Shown: positions 8,950 through 18,267, counted from the first letter of the stretch. The stretch: 64,000 nucleotides of DNA from Paraburkholderia sediminicola (GCF_902859805.1 NZ_CADIKC010000001.1:1736001-1800000); one strand, 5' to 3'. Numbers and translations: made by a program. Notes: generated by a model from the letters alone, not told the origin.

Positions 8950-9480
8950 TTAAAACTGCCCAAACCCCGTCAACCCGATCAAACTCCCGGCCGCCAGCAA
9001 CCACAGCGGATGAATGCGCGTCTTCAACGCCAGCACAGCGGTAAATGCACAGATTGCCCATGCAATAGCTGTCGGGTTCGACGCTTCGGCGATCAGGGAC
9101 GCGCTCGCCGCGACGATGCCGGCCGTCACCGGCACCAGTCCCATTTGCGCGTAACGCCGCCACGGACGGTCTTTGAACCGGTCCCACGCATGCAGCGCAA
9201 GAATTGTCACGAGCGAAGAGGGTCCGAACTTCGCGATTGAAGTCACCAGCATTCCCGCCCAACCCGCCACGTGCCAACCAACCAGCGTCACGATCATCAG
9301 ATTCGGCCCCGGCGCGGCTTGCGCGAGCGCGAACAGCGCGCTGAATTCGCTGGCCGGCATCCAGTGATGCACATCCACCACCTGTCTCTGCATCTCCGGA
9401 AGAATCGTGTTGCCGCCACCGAACGCCAGCAGCGAAAGCTGACTGAAAATGATGGCAAGAGAAATGAGCGTGTCGTTCAT
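8950..9480 (-). CDS. Chromate transporter, second half of a short-chain pair
   Basis: A ChrA-family membrane protein of 176 residues that carries one copy of the chromate-transport domain. Its opening SLAIIFSQLSLLAFGGGNTILPEMQRQ carries the conserved FGGG..LPE-like motif. At least five hydrophobic segments follow. The family exports chromate by proton exchange, and short-chain members work as pairs with opposite membrane topology. It overlaps the upstream partner by 4 bases (ATGA), which implies coupled translation. Confidence 0.85.
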   Translation of the reverse strand: MNDTLISLAIIFSQLSLLAFGGGNTILPEMQRQVVDVHHWMPASEFSALFALAQAAPGPNLMIVTLVGWHVAGWAGMLVTSIAKFGPSSLVTILALHAWDRFKDRPWRRYAQMGLVPVTAGIVAASASLIAEASNPTAIAWAICAFTAVLALKTRIHPLWLLAAGSLIGLTGFGQF

Positions 9481-10046
9481 CGTGCAGCCCTCGACGCGAT
9501 GTAGATGCTGAGTGGCGTGAGCACCAGCATCGTCGGCAGAAGCGGCAGGCGCATGATGGCGATCGCGATGAAGCCGAGCGCCGCGATAAGCGCGGCCATC
9601 GGTTTATCCCGCAACGGCAGAAGGATTTTCACGGCCATCGAGATCAGCAGACCGGACGCTGCCGCAGCGAGACCGGCAAACAGATGGCGAACGTGTGGGT
9701 CGTTTTGCGTATGTTCGTACAGCACGCCAAGGCCGATCACCACCAGCGAAGGCCCCGCGATCAAGCCGAGCAAACCTGCCAGCGCACCCGGCACGCCGCG
9801 AAAGCGCATCCCGATCGCCACGGAAAGATTGATCACATTGCCGCCCGGCAGGAATTGGCACAGGCCCAGCAAGTCGGTGAATTCCGCGCCGGTCAGCCAG
9901 CGCCGTTGCTCGACCACGATGCGCCGCGCCAGCGGCAGTGCGCCGCCGAACGAGATCAGCCCGAGTCCGAGAAAGCCGCCAAAGATTTCCCGCAATGTGG
10001 GCTTGGGCGCCCCGTCGGCCGTGGCTGAGGTGAGTTCGTGATCCAT
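9477..10046 (-). CDS. Chromate transporter, first half of a short-chain pair
   Basis: The second ChrA-type half-transporter, 189 residues, beginning MDHELTSATADGAPKPTL. The conserved region reads LISFGGALPLARRIVVEQRRWL near residue 30, then GLCQFLPGGNVINLSVAIG near residue 66. The start at 10046 was preferred over an upstream in-frame ATG because the intervening residues are not conserved-looking and would cover the divergent regulatory region. The pair is probably one operon controlled by the divergent LysR gene. Substrate could be chromate or sulfate-like oxyanions. Confidence 0.85.
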   Translation of the reverse strand: MDHELTSATADGAPKPTLREIFGGFLGLGLISFGGALPLARRIVVEQRRWLTGAEFTDLLGLCQFLPGGNVINLSVAIGMRFRGVPGALAGLLGLIAGPSLVVIGLGVLYEHTQNDPHVRHLFAGLAAAASGLLISMAVKILLPLRDKPMAALIAALGFIAIAIMRLPLLPTMLVLTPLSIYIASRAAR

Positions 10047-10122
10047 TTCGCTAAGCTTCCAGTTCAAGCTCTGGAGGTTAGCGCCGAACCGGCTCTGGGC
10101 AAAACGATTTTTGAGCGCGCCT

Positions 10123-10141
10123 TTGTGATCTAGAATCACAA
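10123..10141. promoter_or_regulatory. LysR-type operator beside the LysR gene
   Basis: TTGTGATCTAGAATCACAA is a 7-5-7 inverted repeat ending two bases before the LysR start codon at 10144. Its position suits autoregulation and control of the divergent chromate-transporter pair. Which protein binds is inferred from position. Confidence 0.55.
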
Positions 10142-10143
10142 GC

Positions 10144-11061
10144 ATGGCTCGCAATCTTCCTCCTTTTCCGGCGCTCCGTGCCTTCGAAGCTGCCGCGCGG
10201 CATGAAAGTTTCACCGCTGCGGCGAACGAATTGCATGTGACGCACGGTGCAATTAGCCGGCAAGTCGCGGCTTTTGAAACCTGGCTCGGCGTGCAGGTGT
10301 TTCATCGCCGCGGCAAGCGCGTACGCCTGACCGACGACGGCCGCCGCTATCTGGGCACCGTCCAGGCCGCGTTCGACAGCATCGCGCTCGCTACGGATCA
10401 ACTGCGCGATACGGGCGTCGTTCACGTTTTGAAGGTGAATGCGCTGCCGACATTCGCAATGAAGTGGCTGCTGCCGCGGCTTCATCAGTTCCAGCGGAAG
10501 GTGCCGAATGTGGAGTTGCGGCTATCGACTTCAAACGCACCGGTCGAAACGCTGGACGGCTTCGACGTCGCCGTGCGGCGCGGGCCGGCGCATTGGCCGA
10601 ACTGCGTGAGCGGCCATTTTCTGGGCGAGAGCGAGATCCCGGTGTGCAGTCCCGCGCTCCTGCAACGCTCGCCGATCAAGGTCGCTGACGATCTCGCGAA
10701 ACACGTGCTGCTGCATTCGGACACGCGGCCCGATGCGTGGAGCAACTGGTTATCGGCGGCAGGTGTCACGGCGACATGCCGGAAGAAGCAGTCGTTCGAT
10801 CACTTCTATCTGGCCTTGCAGGCCGCGGTGGATGGGCTCGGCGTGGCGCTCGGCCCGTTGCCTTTATTGGCGGATGAGCTGGCATCAGGACGGCTCGTCG
10901 TGCCGTTGGCCGGTCCGCGTATCGATGCACGCGGCTATTGGTGGGTGGCGAGGCGGGAGGTCGCGCAGGCGCCGCTGGTGGCGCAGTTCTGCGAATGGCT
11001 GCAAGCGCAGGGCGATCAAACCGATGTAGCGGAAGCGAGCGACCTGGAGGCCACTCGCTAG
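10144..11061 (+). CDS. LysR-type regulator (GcvA-like)
   Basis: A 305-residue LysR regulator. The N-terminal helix-turn-helix starts PPFPALRAFEAAARHESFTA and continues AANELHVTHGAISRQVAAFE, a pattern of the GcvA branch. The effector-binding domain runs from about residue 90 to 295 (VLKVNALPTFAMKWLLPRL). It diverges from the chromate-transporter pair with about 100 bases between starts, and a dyad touches its start codon. Control of that pair is the simplest reading. Its effector is unknown. Confidence 0.88.
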   Translation: MARNLPPFPALRAFEAAARHESFTAAANELHVTHGAISRQVAAFETWLGVQVFHRRGKRVRLTDDGRRYLGTVQAAFDSIALATDQLRDTGVVHVLKVNALPTFAMKWLLPRLHQFQRKVPNVELRLSTSNAPVETLDGFDVAVRRGPAHWPNCVSGHFLGESEIPVCSPALLQRSPIKVADDLAKHVLLHSDTRPDAWSNWLSAAGVTATCRKKQSFDHFYLALQAAVDGLGVALGPLPLLADELASGRLVVPLAGPRIDARGYWWVARREVAQAPLVAQFCEWLQAQGDQTDVAEASDLEATR

Positions 11062-11140
11062 AACCCGCGTGCGTTGCTCTGCTCAATACGCCTTGAACAT
11101 CAGCAAGCTGACTTCGCGCACGAGGCGCGAAGCTGCTGCA

Positions 11141-11884
11141 TCACAGATAAAACATCCGGTCTTCATCCGACTTGGCCGGATGCGGTTCGGCTTCTTCACG
11201 GTCTTCGTAGAACTTCAGCACCGCTTCGAGCACCTGGTCCGGATCGTCGATCACCTGCATCAAGTCCATATCCGTCGGATTGATCAGGCCCATCGGCGTG
11301 AGCGAGTTCTTGAACCACGCAAGCAGGCCTTCCCAGAACTCGCCGCCCACCAGAATGATCGGCACGTGGCGCGACTTCTTGGTTTGAATCAGCGTGAGGA
11401 CTTCGGCGAGTTCGTCCAGCGTGCCGAAACCGCCCGGCATGACGATCACCGCATCCGAGTTCTTCACGAACGTAACTTTGCGCGTGAAGAAATGGCGGAA
11501 GCGCAGCGAGATGTCCTGCCATTGATTGCCCGATTGCTCGTGCGGCAGTTCGATGTTCAGGCCGACCGAAGGGGCTTTGCCCGCATGGGCGCCCTTGTTG
11601 GCCGCCTCCATGATGCCGGGGCCGCCGCCCGAGATAACCGCGAAGCCGGCGTCCGACAGCTTGCGCGCGATTTGCGTGGCGAGTTTGTAATACGGCGAGT
11701 TCGGTTTCAGGCGTGCTGAACCATAGATGCTGACAGCCGGACGAATCTCCGAGAGGTACTCGGTCGCCTCGATAAACTCTGCCATAATCGTGAACATCTG
11801 CCACGATGCGCGGGCCTTCTTAGCCGTAGCGCGCTCTTGATCTGCGAGTGATCGCAGACTCGGAATCACTTTTCTCTTAGTCAT
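11141..11884 (-). CDS. LOG family protein (TIGR00730), nucleoside monophosphate phosphoribohydrolase-like
   Basis: A Rossmann-fold protein of the LOG/PpnN-like group, whose members cleave the N-glycosidic bond of nucleoside 5'-monophosphates, including cytokinin ribotides. The two signature motifs are present: SGGGPGIMEAANKGAHAG near residue 84 and MPGGFGTLDELAEVLTLIQ near residue 150. It is 247 residues with a basic N-terminus (MTKRKVIP). Its ATG is separated from the polA ATG by a single base on the opposite strand, so each gene's promoter must lie inside the other's coding region or share it. In plant-associated bacteria such enzymes may make free cytokinins; that is not shown here. Confidence 0.88.
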   Translation of the reverse strand: MTKRKVIPSLRSLADQERATAKKARASWQMFTIMAEFIEATEYLSEIRPAVSIYGSARLKPNSPYYKLATQIARKLSDAGFAVISGGGPGIMEAANKGAHAGKAPSVGLNIELPHEQSGNQWQDISLRFRHFFTRKVTFVKNSDAVIVMPGGFGTLDELAEVLTLIQTKKSRHVPIILVGGEFWEGLLAWFKNSLTPMGLINPTDMDLMQVIDDPDQVLEAVLKFYEDREEAEPHPAKSDEDRMFYL

Positions 11885-11885
11885 A

Positions 11886-14627
11886 ATGCCTGAAGAACGA
11901 AGCCTTGAAGGTAAGACCCTGCTATTGGTCGACGGTTCGAGTTATCTGTACCGGGCCTACCATGCGATGCCTGATTTGCGCGGACCCGAGGGTGGCCCGA
12001 CGGGTGCGCTCTATGGAATGATCAACATGCTGCGGCGCATGCGCAAGGAAGTCACAGCAGAGTATAGCGCGTGCGTGTTCGACGCCAAGGGCAAAACGTT
12101 TCGCGACGACTGGTATGCCGACTATAAGGCGAACCGCCCGTCAATGCCCGAGGATCTCGCGCGTCAGATCGAGCCGATTCATGTCGCCGTGCGCGCGCTC
12201 GGCTGGCCGCTCCTGATGATCGAAGGCGTCGAAGCTGACGACGTGATCGGCACGCTCAGCACCGAGGCGGAAAAGCGCGGCATGAATGTGATCGTGTCGA
12301 CTGGGGACAAGGATCTGGCGCAGCTCGTGTCGGATCATGTCACCCTCATCAATACGATGACTAACGAGAAGCTCGACCGCGAAGGCGTGATCGCCAAATT
12401 CGGCGTGCCGCCGGAGCGCATCATCGACTACCTGTCGTTGATCGGCGATACCGTCGACAACGTACCCGGCGTCGAAAAATGCGGGCCGAAAACGGCGATC
12501 AAATGGCTGACGCAGTACGAAACCCTCGACGGCATCGTCGCACATGCGGACGAGATCAAAGGTGCGGTAGGAGACAATCTGCGACGTGCGCTCGATTTTC
12601 TGCCGATGGCGAAGAAACTCGTCACCGTCGAACGCCAATGCGATCTGACCGGCCATATCGTGTCGATCGAAGAAAGCCTGGAAAGCCGGCCGGAATCACG
12701 CGAAGAACTGCGCGATGTATTCACGCGCAACGGCTTCAAGACCTGGCTGCGTGAGGTGGAAGTCGCGGAAGTCGTGGAAGGTCCTGAGACCGATGTACCG
12801 CCTGCGCTTACCGTGGATCACGAACGTCACTACGACACCGTGCAGACCTGGGAACAGTTCGACGCGTGGCTTGAGAAGATCAACGCCGCTGAGTTGACTG
12901 CGTTCGATACCGAAACCACCTCGCTTGATCCGATGACCGCGCAAATCGTGGGCTTGTCGTTGTCGGTCGAGCCTGGCTATGCCGCTTATGTGCCGGTCGC
13001 GCATCGCGGTCCCGACGCACCCGTGCAACTGCCGCGCGATGAAGTCCTCGCGAAGCTCAAGCCGTGGCTGGAAAGCGCCGAGCATAAGAAAGTCGGCCAG
13101 CACATGAAGTACGACGAACAGGTGCTGGCGAACTACGGCATCGAAATGCGCGGCGTCGAACACGACACGCTGCTGGAATCGTACGTGCTCGAATCGCACC
13201 GTACGCACGACATGGACAGCCTCGCGCTGCGCCATCTCGGCATCAAGACGATCAAGTATGAAGAGGTCGCGGGTAAAGGCGCGTCGCAGATCGGCTTCGA
13301 CGAAGTCGCGCTGGAAACGGCCGCCGAATACGCGGCGGAAGACGCCGACATCACCTTGCGTCTGCATCATGCCTTGTATCCGCAGGTGGCCGCCGAGAAG
13401 ACGCTCGACTACGTGTATCGTGACATCGAAGTGCCGACCTCGCGCGTCTTGCGCAAGATGGAGCGTACGGGCGTACTGATCGACGCAGAAAAGCTGCGCG
13501 CGCAAAGCAGCGAAATCGCCACGCGTCTGATTCAGCTGGAAAGCGAAGCGTACGTGTTGGCCGGCGGCGAATTCAATCTTGGCTCACCGAAGCAGATTGG
13601 TCAGATCTTCTTCGAGAAGCTCGAATTGCCGGTGGTCAAGAAGACGCCGAGCGGCGCGCCGTCCACCGACGAAGAAGTGCTGCAAAAGCTCGCTGAAGAC
13701 TACCCGCTGCCGAAGATTCTGCTCGAACACCGCGGTTTGTCGAAGCTGAAATCGACCTATACGGACAAGCTGCCGCGCATGGTCAACGCCCAAACCGGTC
13801 GTGTGCATACAAACTATGCGCAGGCAGTGGCGGTCACGGGCCGGCTGGCGTCGAACGATCCGAATCTGCAGAACATCCCCGTGCGCACTGGCGAAGGGCG
13901 TCGTATCCGCGAGGCGTTTATCGCGCCGCCGGGCCACAAACTCGTCTCTGCCGACTACTCGCAGATCGAATTGCGCATCATGGCGCACATTTCCGGCGAC
14001 GAATCCCTGCTGCGTGCGTTCTCGCAGGGCGAAGACATTCACCGCGCCACTGCCGCGGAGATCTTCAGCGTGACGCCGCTCGAAGTGTCGAACGACCAAC
14101 GGCGCGTAGCGAAGGTCATCAACTTCGGCCTGATCTACGGCATGAGCGCGTTCGGCCTCGCCGCGAACCTCGGCATTACGCGTGACGCGGCCAAGCTGTA
14201 TATCGACCGCTATTTCGCGCGTTATCCGGGCGTCGCGCGTTATATGGACGAGACGCGTCTGAGCGCGAAGGCCAAGGGCTACGTGGAAACGGCGTTCGGC
14301 CGCCGCCTGTGGCTGCCGGAGATCAACGGCGGCAACGGTCCGCGCCGTCAGGCCGCAGAGCGCGCGGCAATCAACGCGCCGATGCAAGGCACGGCCGCCG
14401 ATCTGATCAAGCTGTCGATGATCGCAGTGCAGAAGTGGATCGAAGAGTCGAAGGTCGGTACGCGCATGATCATGCAGGTGCACGACGAACTGATCCTCGA
14501 AGTGCCGGACGCGGAATTGTCCGATGTACGTAAGCGCTTGCCGGAACTGATGTGCGGTGTCGCCGCGCTGAAAGTGCCGCTGGTCGCCGAAGTGGGCGCC
14601 GGCCTGAACTGGGAAGAAGCGCATTGA
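11886..14627 (+). CDS. polA: DNA polymerase I
   Basis: Repair and Okazaki-fragment polymerase of 913 residues. The 5'-3' exonuclease domain (residues 1-300) begins KTLLLVDGSSYLYRAYHAMP and contains EGVEADDVIGTL. The 3'-5' proofreading domain (about 325-510) retains its acidic residues in AFDTETTSLD, VGQHMKYDEQVL and YAAEDADITLRL, so proofreading should be active. The polymerase domain (about 530-913) has ADYSQIELRIMAHISGDE, RRVAKVINFGLIYG and the terminal MQVHDELILEV. No strong ribosome binding site is visible before the start, which lies one base from the divergent LOG gene start. Confidence 0.98.
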   Translation: MPEERSLEGKTLLLVDGSSYLYRAYHAMPDLRGPEGGPTGALYGMINMLRRMRKEVTAEYSACVFDAKGKTFRDDWYADYKANRPSMPEDLARQIEPIHVAVRALGWPLLMIEGVEADDVIGTLSTEAEKRGMNVIVSTGDKDLAQLVSDHVTLINTMTNEKLDREGVIAKFGVPPERIIDYLSLIGDTVDNVPGVEKCGPKTAIKWLTQYETLDGIVAHADEIKGAVGDNLRRALDFLPMAKKLVTVERQCDLTGHIVSIEESLESRPESREELRDVFTRNGFKTWLREVEVAEVVEGPETDVPPALTVDHERHYDTVQTWEQFDAWLEKINAAELTAFDTETTSLDPMTAQIVGLSLSVEPGYAAYVPVAHRGPDAPVQLPRDEVLAKLKPWLESAEHKKVGQHMKYDEQVLANYGIEMRGVEHDTLLESYVLESHRTHDMDSLALRHLGIKTIKYEEVAGKGASQIGFDEVALETAAEYAAEDADITLRLHHALYPQVAAEKTLDYVYRDIEVPTSRVLRKMERTGVLIDAEKLRAQSSEIATRLIQLESEAYVLAGGEFNLGSPKQIGQIFFEKLELPVVKKTPSGAPSTDEEVLQKLAEDYPLPKILLEHRGLSKLKSTYTDKLPRMVNAQTGRVHTNYAQAVAVTGRLASNDPNLQNIPVRTGEGRRIREAFIAPPGHKLVSADYSQIELRIMAHISGDESLLRAFSQGEDIHRATAAEIFSVTPLEVSNDQRRVAKVINFGLIYGMSAFGLAANLGITRDAAKLYIDRYFARYPGVARYMDETRLSAKAKGYVETAFGRRLWLPEINGGNGPRRQAAERAAINAPMQGTAADLIKLSMIAVQKWIEESKVGTRMIMQVHDELILEVPDAELSDVRKRLPELMCGVAALKVPLVAEVGAGLNWEEAH

Positions 14628-14804
14628 CGTGCATGTGACGGCGCGTGCGATAGGCGATATCGTCGCGCGCATGTCACATATGCGTATTGATGGCTTGTGA
14701 CAACCCGTGCCGCTCACGGACAATCGCCAGGACAGACGGCGCGCGTTTCATGCTTCATGCGCACCGTTGCGACGCATAACCCATCGGCAAATACGGAGAG
14801 TTCA

Positions 14805-16157
14805 ATGCATCGTTTTATCGTCGTTGGCGGGGGCGCGGGGGGACTGGAACTGGCGACGCGTTTGGGCGACCGCTATGCACCCCATAAGAACAAAGGCGGC
14901 GTGCAGGCGCAAGTGACGCTCGTCGACCGTAATCCAACCCATATCTGGAAGCCGCTGCTGCATGAAGTGGCAGCCGGCAGCATGGACCCGTTCACCCAGG
15001 AACTCGAATATGCGGCGCAGGCGCGCTGGCACGGCTTCGAGTTTCAGCAGGGCGATCTGACCGGTCTGGACCGCGCGAACAAGCGTCTTACGCTGGGTAC
15101 CGTGCTCGACGACGACGGCGCTGAATTGCTGCCCGCACGTGAACTCGAATACGACACGCTGATCATCGCGATCGGCAGCACCACGGCGTTCTTCGGCGTG
15201 AAAGGCGCGTCGGAGTTCTCCCTCGCGCTCGACACAGTCAGCCAGGCGGAGCGCTTCCGCAAACGCCTGATCGCGGCCTGCATGCGTGCGGAGCATCAGG
15301 TGCATGAACCGGTCGAATCGGGCCCGGGAACGTCGTCGACCTCTACTGAGCCGCGCATCCAGGTGGCGATCGTCGGCGGCGGCGCGACGGGTGTCGAACT
15401 CTCGGCCGAGTTGCGCAATACGGCCCAGGTGTTGTCCGCGTACGGTTTGCATAAGCTCGATCCGCGGCACGACGTCGGCATCGTGCTGATCGAGGCGGGG
15501 CCGCGCATTTTGCCGGCTTTGCAGGAGCGTGTGTCGACGGCCACCGCCGAATTGCTCACCAAGCTCGGCGTGAAGCTGATGATCGGCGAGACCGTGGCCG
15601 AGGTCGCGCCAGGCATGATCCGCACGGCCAGCGGTAAAACGGTGCGCGCCGATCTGACGGTATGGGCGGCGGGTATCAAGGCGCCAGCCATTCTGAGTGA
15701 ACTCGACGGCCTGCCGGTCAACCGTCTGGGGCAACTCATCGTGCGCCGCACGCTGCAAACCGAAGTCGACGACAACATCTTCGCGCTCGGCGATTGCGCG
15801 GCCTGCCCGTGGCCTGGCAACGAGCGTAACGTGCCGCCGCGTGCGCAGGCGGCTCACCAGCAGGCGAGCTTCCTGATGAAGGCGCTTGCGGCACGGCTCG
15901 AGAATAAGCCGCTGCCTGAATTTACCTATCGCGACTTCGGTTCGCTGGTGTCTCTCGGGCACTTCAGCGCGGTCGGCAATCTGATGGGCGGCGTAATCGG
16001 CGGCAACATGCTGATCGAGGGGCTGTTCGCGCGCTTCATGTACATGTCGCTGTACCGGCTGCATATCGCGGCGCTGCACGGCTATGCGCGGATGGTGCTC
16101 GACACCTTCGCACACTGGTTGCGGCGTACCACGCTGCCGCGGGTCAAGCTGCACTGA
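14805..16157 (+). CDS. ndh: Type II NADH:quinone oxidoreductase
   Basis: A single-subunit flavoprotein that oxidises NADH and reduces quinone without pumping protons, bound to the inner face of the cytoplasmic membrane. The FAD-binding motif VVGGGAGGLELATRLGD is at the very N-terminus, the NADH-binding motif VAIVGGGATGVELSAEL near residue 188, and the second FAD motif FALGDCAACPWPG near residue 325. The C-terminal helix (YRLHIAALHGYARMVLDTF) fits the membrane anchor. The ATG at 14805 follows GGAGAG. Length is 450 residues. It lies about 180 bases after polA and probably has its own promoter. Confidence 0.88.
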   Translation: MHRFIVVGGGAGGLELATRLGDRYAPHKNKGGVQAQVTLVDRNPTHIWKPLLHEVAAGSMDPFTQELEYAAQARWHGFEFQQGDLTGLDRANKRLTLGTVLDDDGAELLPARELEYDTLIIAIGSTTAFFGVKGASEFSLALDTVSQAERFRKRLIAACMRAEHQVHEPVESGPGTSSTSTEPRIQVAIVGGGATGVELSAELRNTAQVLSAYGLHKLDPRHDVGIVLIEAGPRILPALQERVSTATAELLTKLGVKLMIGETVAEVAPGMIRTASGKTVRADLTVWAAGIKAPAILSELDGLPVNRLGQLIVRRTLQTEVDDNIFALGDCAACPWPGNERNVPPRAQAAHQQASFLMKALAARLENKPLPEFTYRDFGSLVSLGHFSAVGNLMGGVIGGNMLIEGLFARFMYMSLYRLHIAALHGYARMVLDTFAHWLRRTTLPRVKLH

Positions 16158-16247
16158 CGGCTGACTGCGCTTGATAAGGTTGCAAGTGCAACAGGATGCG
16201 GGCGAAGCGTATCCTGTTGCCTCCAACCTTCACCCGAGGAGCGCCGC

Positions 16248-17120
16248 ATGCTGAAACCCGATATCGACAGCCTGGTCCCGCACGTTCCCTTCAATCGACG
16301 CACCTTTATTAAAGCCGCGCTCGGCACCGGTTTCGCCGCGGCCGTGATGCCTGTGTCGGCCCAAACCATCCATACGGATAGCGATGGTCTCGAAGCCGGC
16401 GAGATTGGCGTGCGGTCGGGCGATACGCTCGTGCCGGCCTATCGCGCGCAGCCGAAGGGCAAGACGCATCTGCCGGTGATCATCGTGATTCACGAGGCGT
16501 TCGGCGTGCACGAGCATATTGCCGACGTGTGCCGGCGCTTTGCCAAGCTCGGTTATCTTGCAATCGCGCCGGATCTGTTCGTCCGAGAGGGCGATCCGTC
16601 GGTGCTGCCGACCATCCAGCAGATCAGCGAGCAGATTCTTAGTAAGGTGCCGGATGAACAGGCGCTGGACGATCTCGACGCCACCGTCGCGTGGGCGGGC
16701 GAGCACGGCGGCGATCTGAACCGGCTTGGCGTGAACGGGTTTTGCTGGGGAGGACGCATCGCGTGGCTGTATGCCGAGCACAATCCCCGGCTGAAGGCGG
16801 CTGCGGCGTGGTATGGCCGGGTCGGCGGCGATCACAGCGCAACGACGCCGGCGAACCCGCTCGATCGCGTGGCCGATCTGCATGCGCCGGTGCTAGGGCT
16901 GTATGGTTTGCAGGATCAGAGCATTCCGCAAGCGTCGCTCGAGCAGATGAAGCAGGCGATCGCTCAGGGTCCGCAAGCGGGCCGCAGCTCGCAATTCGTC
17001 GTGTACGACGACGCGGGCCACGCGTTTTTCGCGGATTACCGGCCGAGTTACAAGAAGGCCGATGCCGAGGACGGCTGGCGGCGTGTGCTGGTGTGGTTCA
17101 AGCAGCACGGAGTCGCCTGA
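16248..17120 (+). CDS. Dienelactone hydrolase family protein with Tat signal
   Basis: An alpha/beta hydrolase of the dienelactone-hydrolase family, 290 residues. The N-terminus contains FNRRTFIKAALGTGFAAAVM, a twin-arginine signal, with cleavage expected after the SAQ segment, so it should be exported folded to the periplasm. The catalytic triad is visible: Cys in NGFCWGGR near residue 166, Asp in LYGLQDQSI near residue 224, and His in DDAGHAFF near residue 256. The ATG follows GAGGAG. Classical ClcD enzymes are cytoplasmic, so a secreted member is more likely to have a different ester substrate. Confidence 0.88.
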   Translation: MLKPDIDSLVPHVPFNRRTFIKAALGTGFAAAVMPVSAQTIHTDSDGLEAGEIGVRSGDTLVPAYRAQPKGKTHLPVIIVIHEAFGVHEHIADVCRRFAKLGYLAIAPDLFVREGDPSVLPTIQQISEQILSKVPDEQALDDLDATVAWAGEHGGDLNRLGVNGFCWGGRIAWLYAEHNPRLKAAAAWYGRVGGDHSATTPANPLDRVADLHAPVLGLYGLQDQSIPQASLEQMKQAIAQGPQAGRSSQFVVYDDAGHAFFADYRPSYKKADAEDGWRRVLVWFKQHGVA

Positions 17121-17189
17121 GGGCGCCAGTTCGATACCTTCGGTTGACGCGCCATAACGGCGTGTCGATGTGCTCGGCTGGAAGAATGC

Positions 17190-17227
17190 AAAAGGCCGTG
17201 GCCGCTTTCCAGCGGCCACGGCCTTTT
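17190..17227. terminator. Bidirectional terminator
   Basis: A perfect 17-base-pair stem (17190-17206 with 17211-17227), loop TTCC, flanked by A4 on one side and T4 on the other. It serves both the dienelactone hydrolase gene and the convergent sulfurtransferase gene. Confidence 0.92.
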
Positions 17228-17253
17228 GCTAATCGTCCTGCTTGATGGACCGC

Positions 17254-18123
17254 TTAAGGATTCGGACCCGTTGCAACCGGCCGCTTCGGATCAGAGCTCC
17301 ATTCGCTCCACGACCCCGCATACAGCGCCGCGCCATGCATGCCGGCGATCTCCATTGCGAGCGCGTTCACGCACGCTGTCACGCCCGAGCCGCATTGCAG
17401 AACGACGTGTTCCGGTGACGTGTCGCCCAGCAATGCATGGAATTCCTCGCGCAGCGTGTGGGCCGGTTTGTAGCGGCCGTCGGCGGTGAGGTTGTCCTTG
17501 AAGAACCGGTTGAGCGCGCCAGGAATATGGCCGCCGACGCGATCCAGCGTTTCGTTTTCACCGCGATAGCGATCGTTCGCGCGTGCATCGACCACGACGC
17601 GTTCTTTCGTACCGAGGTTGCGCTCGACGGTTTGCGCGTCGACGGTAACCGAAAGTGGCGCACCCGCTTTGAAGTCGCCGGTGTTTTGTGCCGGAGCGTC
17701 CTGCGTCAGCGGCTTACCGGCCGCCTCCCAGGCTTGCAGCCCGCCGTCGAGCAGCGCCACCGCATCGTGGCCGAGCCAGCGCAGCAGCCACCATGCGCGC
17801 GCCGCATACATGCCACCCTGCGCGTCATACGCGACCACCTGCTGACCCTGCTTAAGCCCGCGCGACTCCAGCGTCTCCACCAGCCGTGCGCGATCCGGCA
17901 ACGGATGGCGGCCATTGTGGCCGTTTTTGGGCCCCGACAGATCGCGATCGAGGTTCAGATAGTGCGCACCTGGCAAGTGCCCGGCCAGATAGGCTTTCTC
18001 GCCCGCCTCGGTGTCCGCCAGATCGAAACGGCAATCGATGACGAACACGCTGCCAGGCGCGGCTGCCAGCCGCTCCGCGAGGTTTGTCGCGGAGATGAGT
18101 GTGGTGTAGTGAGTGTGGGGCAT
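17254..18123 (-). CDS. sseA: Sulfurtransferase, 3-mercaptopyruvate type
   Basis: A two-domain rhodanese-fold enzyme of 289 residues that transfers sulfur from 3-mercaptopyruvate or thiosulfate to an acceptor. The first, inactive domain contains VIDCRFDLADTEAGEKAYLA near residue 27 and GAHYLNLDRDLSG. The second domain has VVDARANDRY and the active-site loop LQCGSGVTACVNAL near residue 245. CGSGVTA is the loop of mercaptopyruvate sulfurtransferases rather than CRKGVT-type rhodaneses. The ATG at 18123 was chosen because the conserved start MPHTHYTTLISA begins there. Confidence 0.88.
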   Translation of the reverse strand: MPHTHYTTLISATNLAERLAAAPGSVFVIDCRFDLADTEAGEKAYLAGHLPGAHYLNLDRDLSGPKNGHNGRHPLPDRARLVETLESRGLKQGQQVVAYDAQGGMYAARAWWLLRWLGHDAVALLDGGLQAWEAAGKPLTQDAPAQNTGDFKAGAPLSVTVDAQTVERNLGTKERVVVDARANDRYRGENETLDRVGGHIPGALNRFFKDNLTADGRYKPAHTLREEFHALLGDTSPEHVVLQCGSGVTACVNALAMEIAGMHGAALYAGSWSEWSSDPKRPVATGPNP

Positions 18124-18210
18124 GACGTCTCCAGTCCCATGCAAGATGGTTGCGGCGCTTACGCGGCGGCTTGAGGCCGTTAGCGAATGGCCGAACGATA
18201 CTGATAGTCT

Positions 18211-18240
18211 AAACAAAAAAAGACGGGCCGAAGCCCGTCT
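18211..18240 (-). terminator. Rho-independent terminator of the Rieske oxygenase gene
   Basis: AGACGGGC (18221-18228), loop CGAA, GCCCGTCT (18233-18240), with an A-rich run (18211-18220) on the plus strand that becomes a U-run on the minus strand. It lies 28 bases after the stop at 18268. Confidence 0.92.
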
Positions 18241-18267
18241 TCCATGTTTTGATGCGGACCGCGCGAA

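Noticed and set aside
8900..8952. A long stem (TAAGGCGC / GCGCCTTA with AAGGCGAG / CTCGCCTT) between amn and the chromate-transporter genes as an intrinsic terminator.
   Set aside because: It is imperfect, overlaps the transporter stop codon and has no U-run in either direction; termination may be Rho-dependent.
14628..14804. Imperfect inverted repeat after polA (GCATGTGAC ... GTCACATATGC) as a terminator.
   Set aside because: The stem has several mismatches and no U-run follows.
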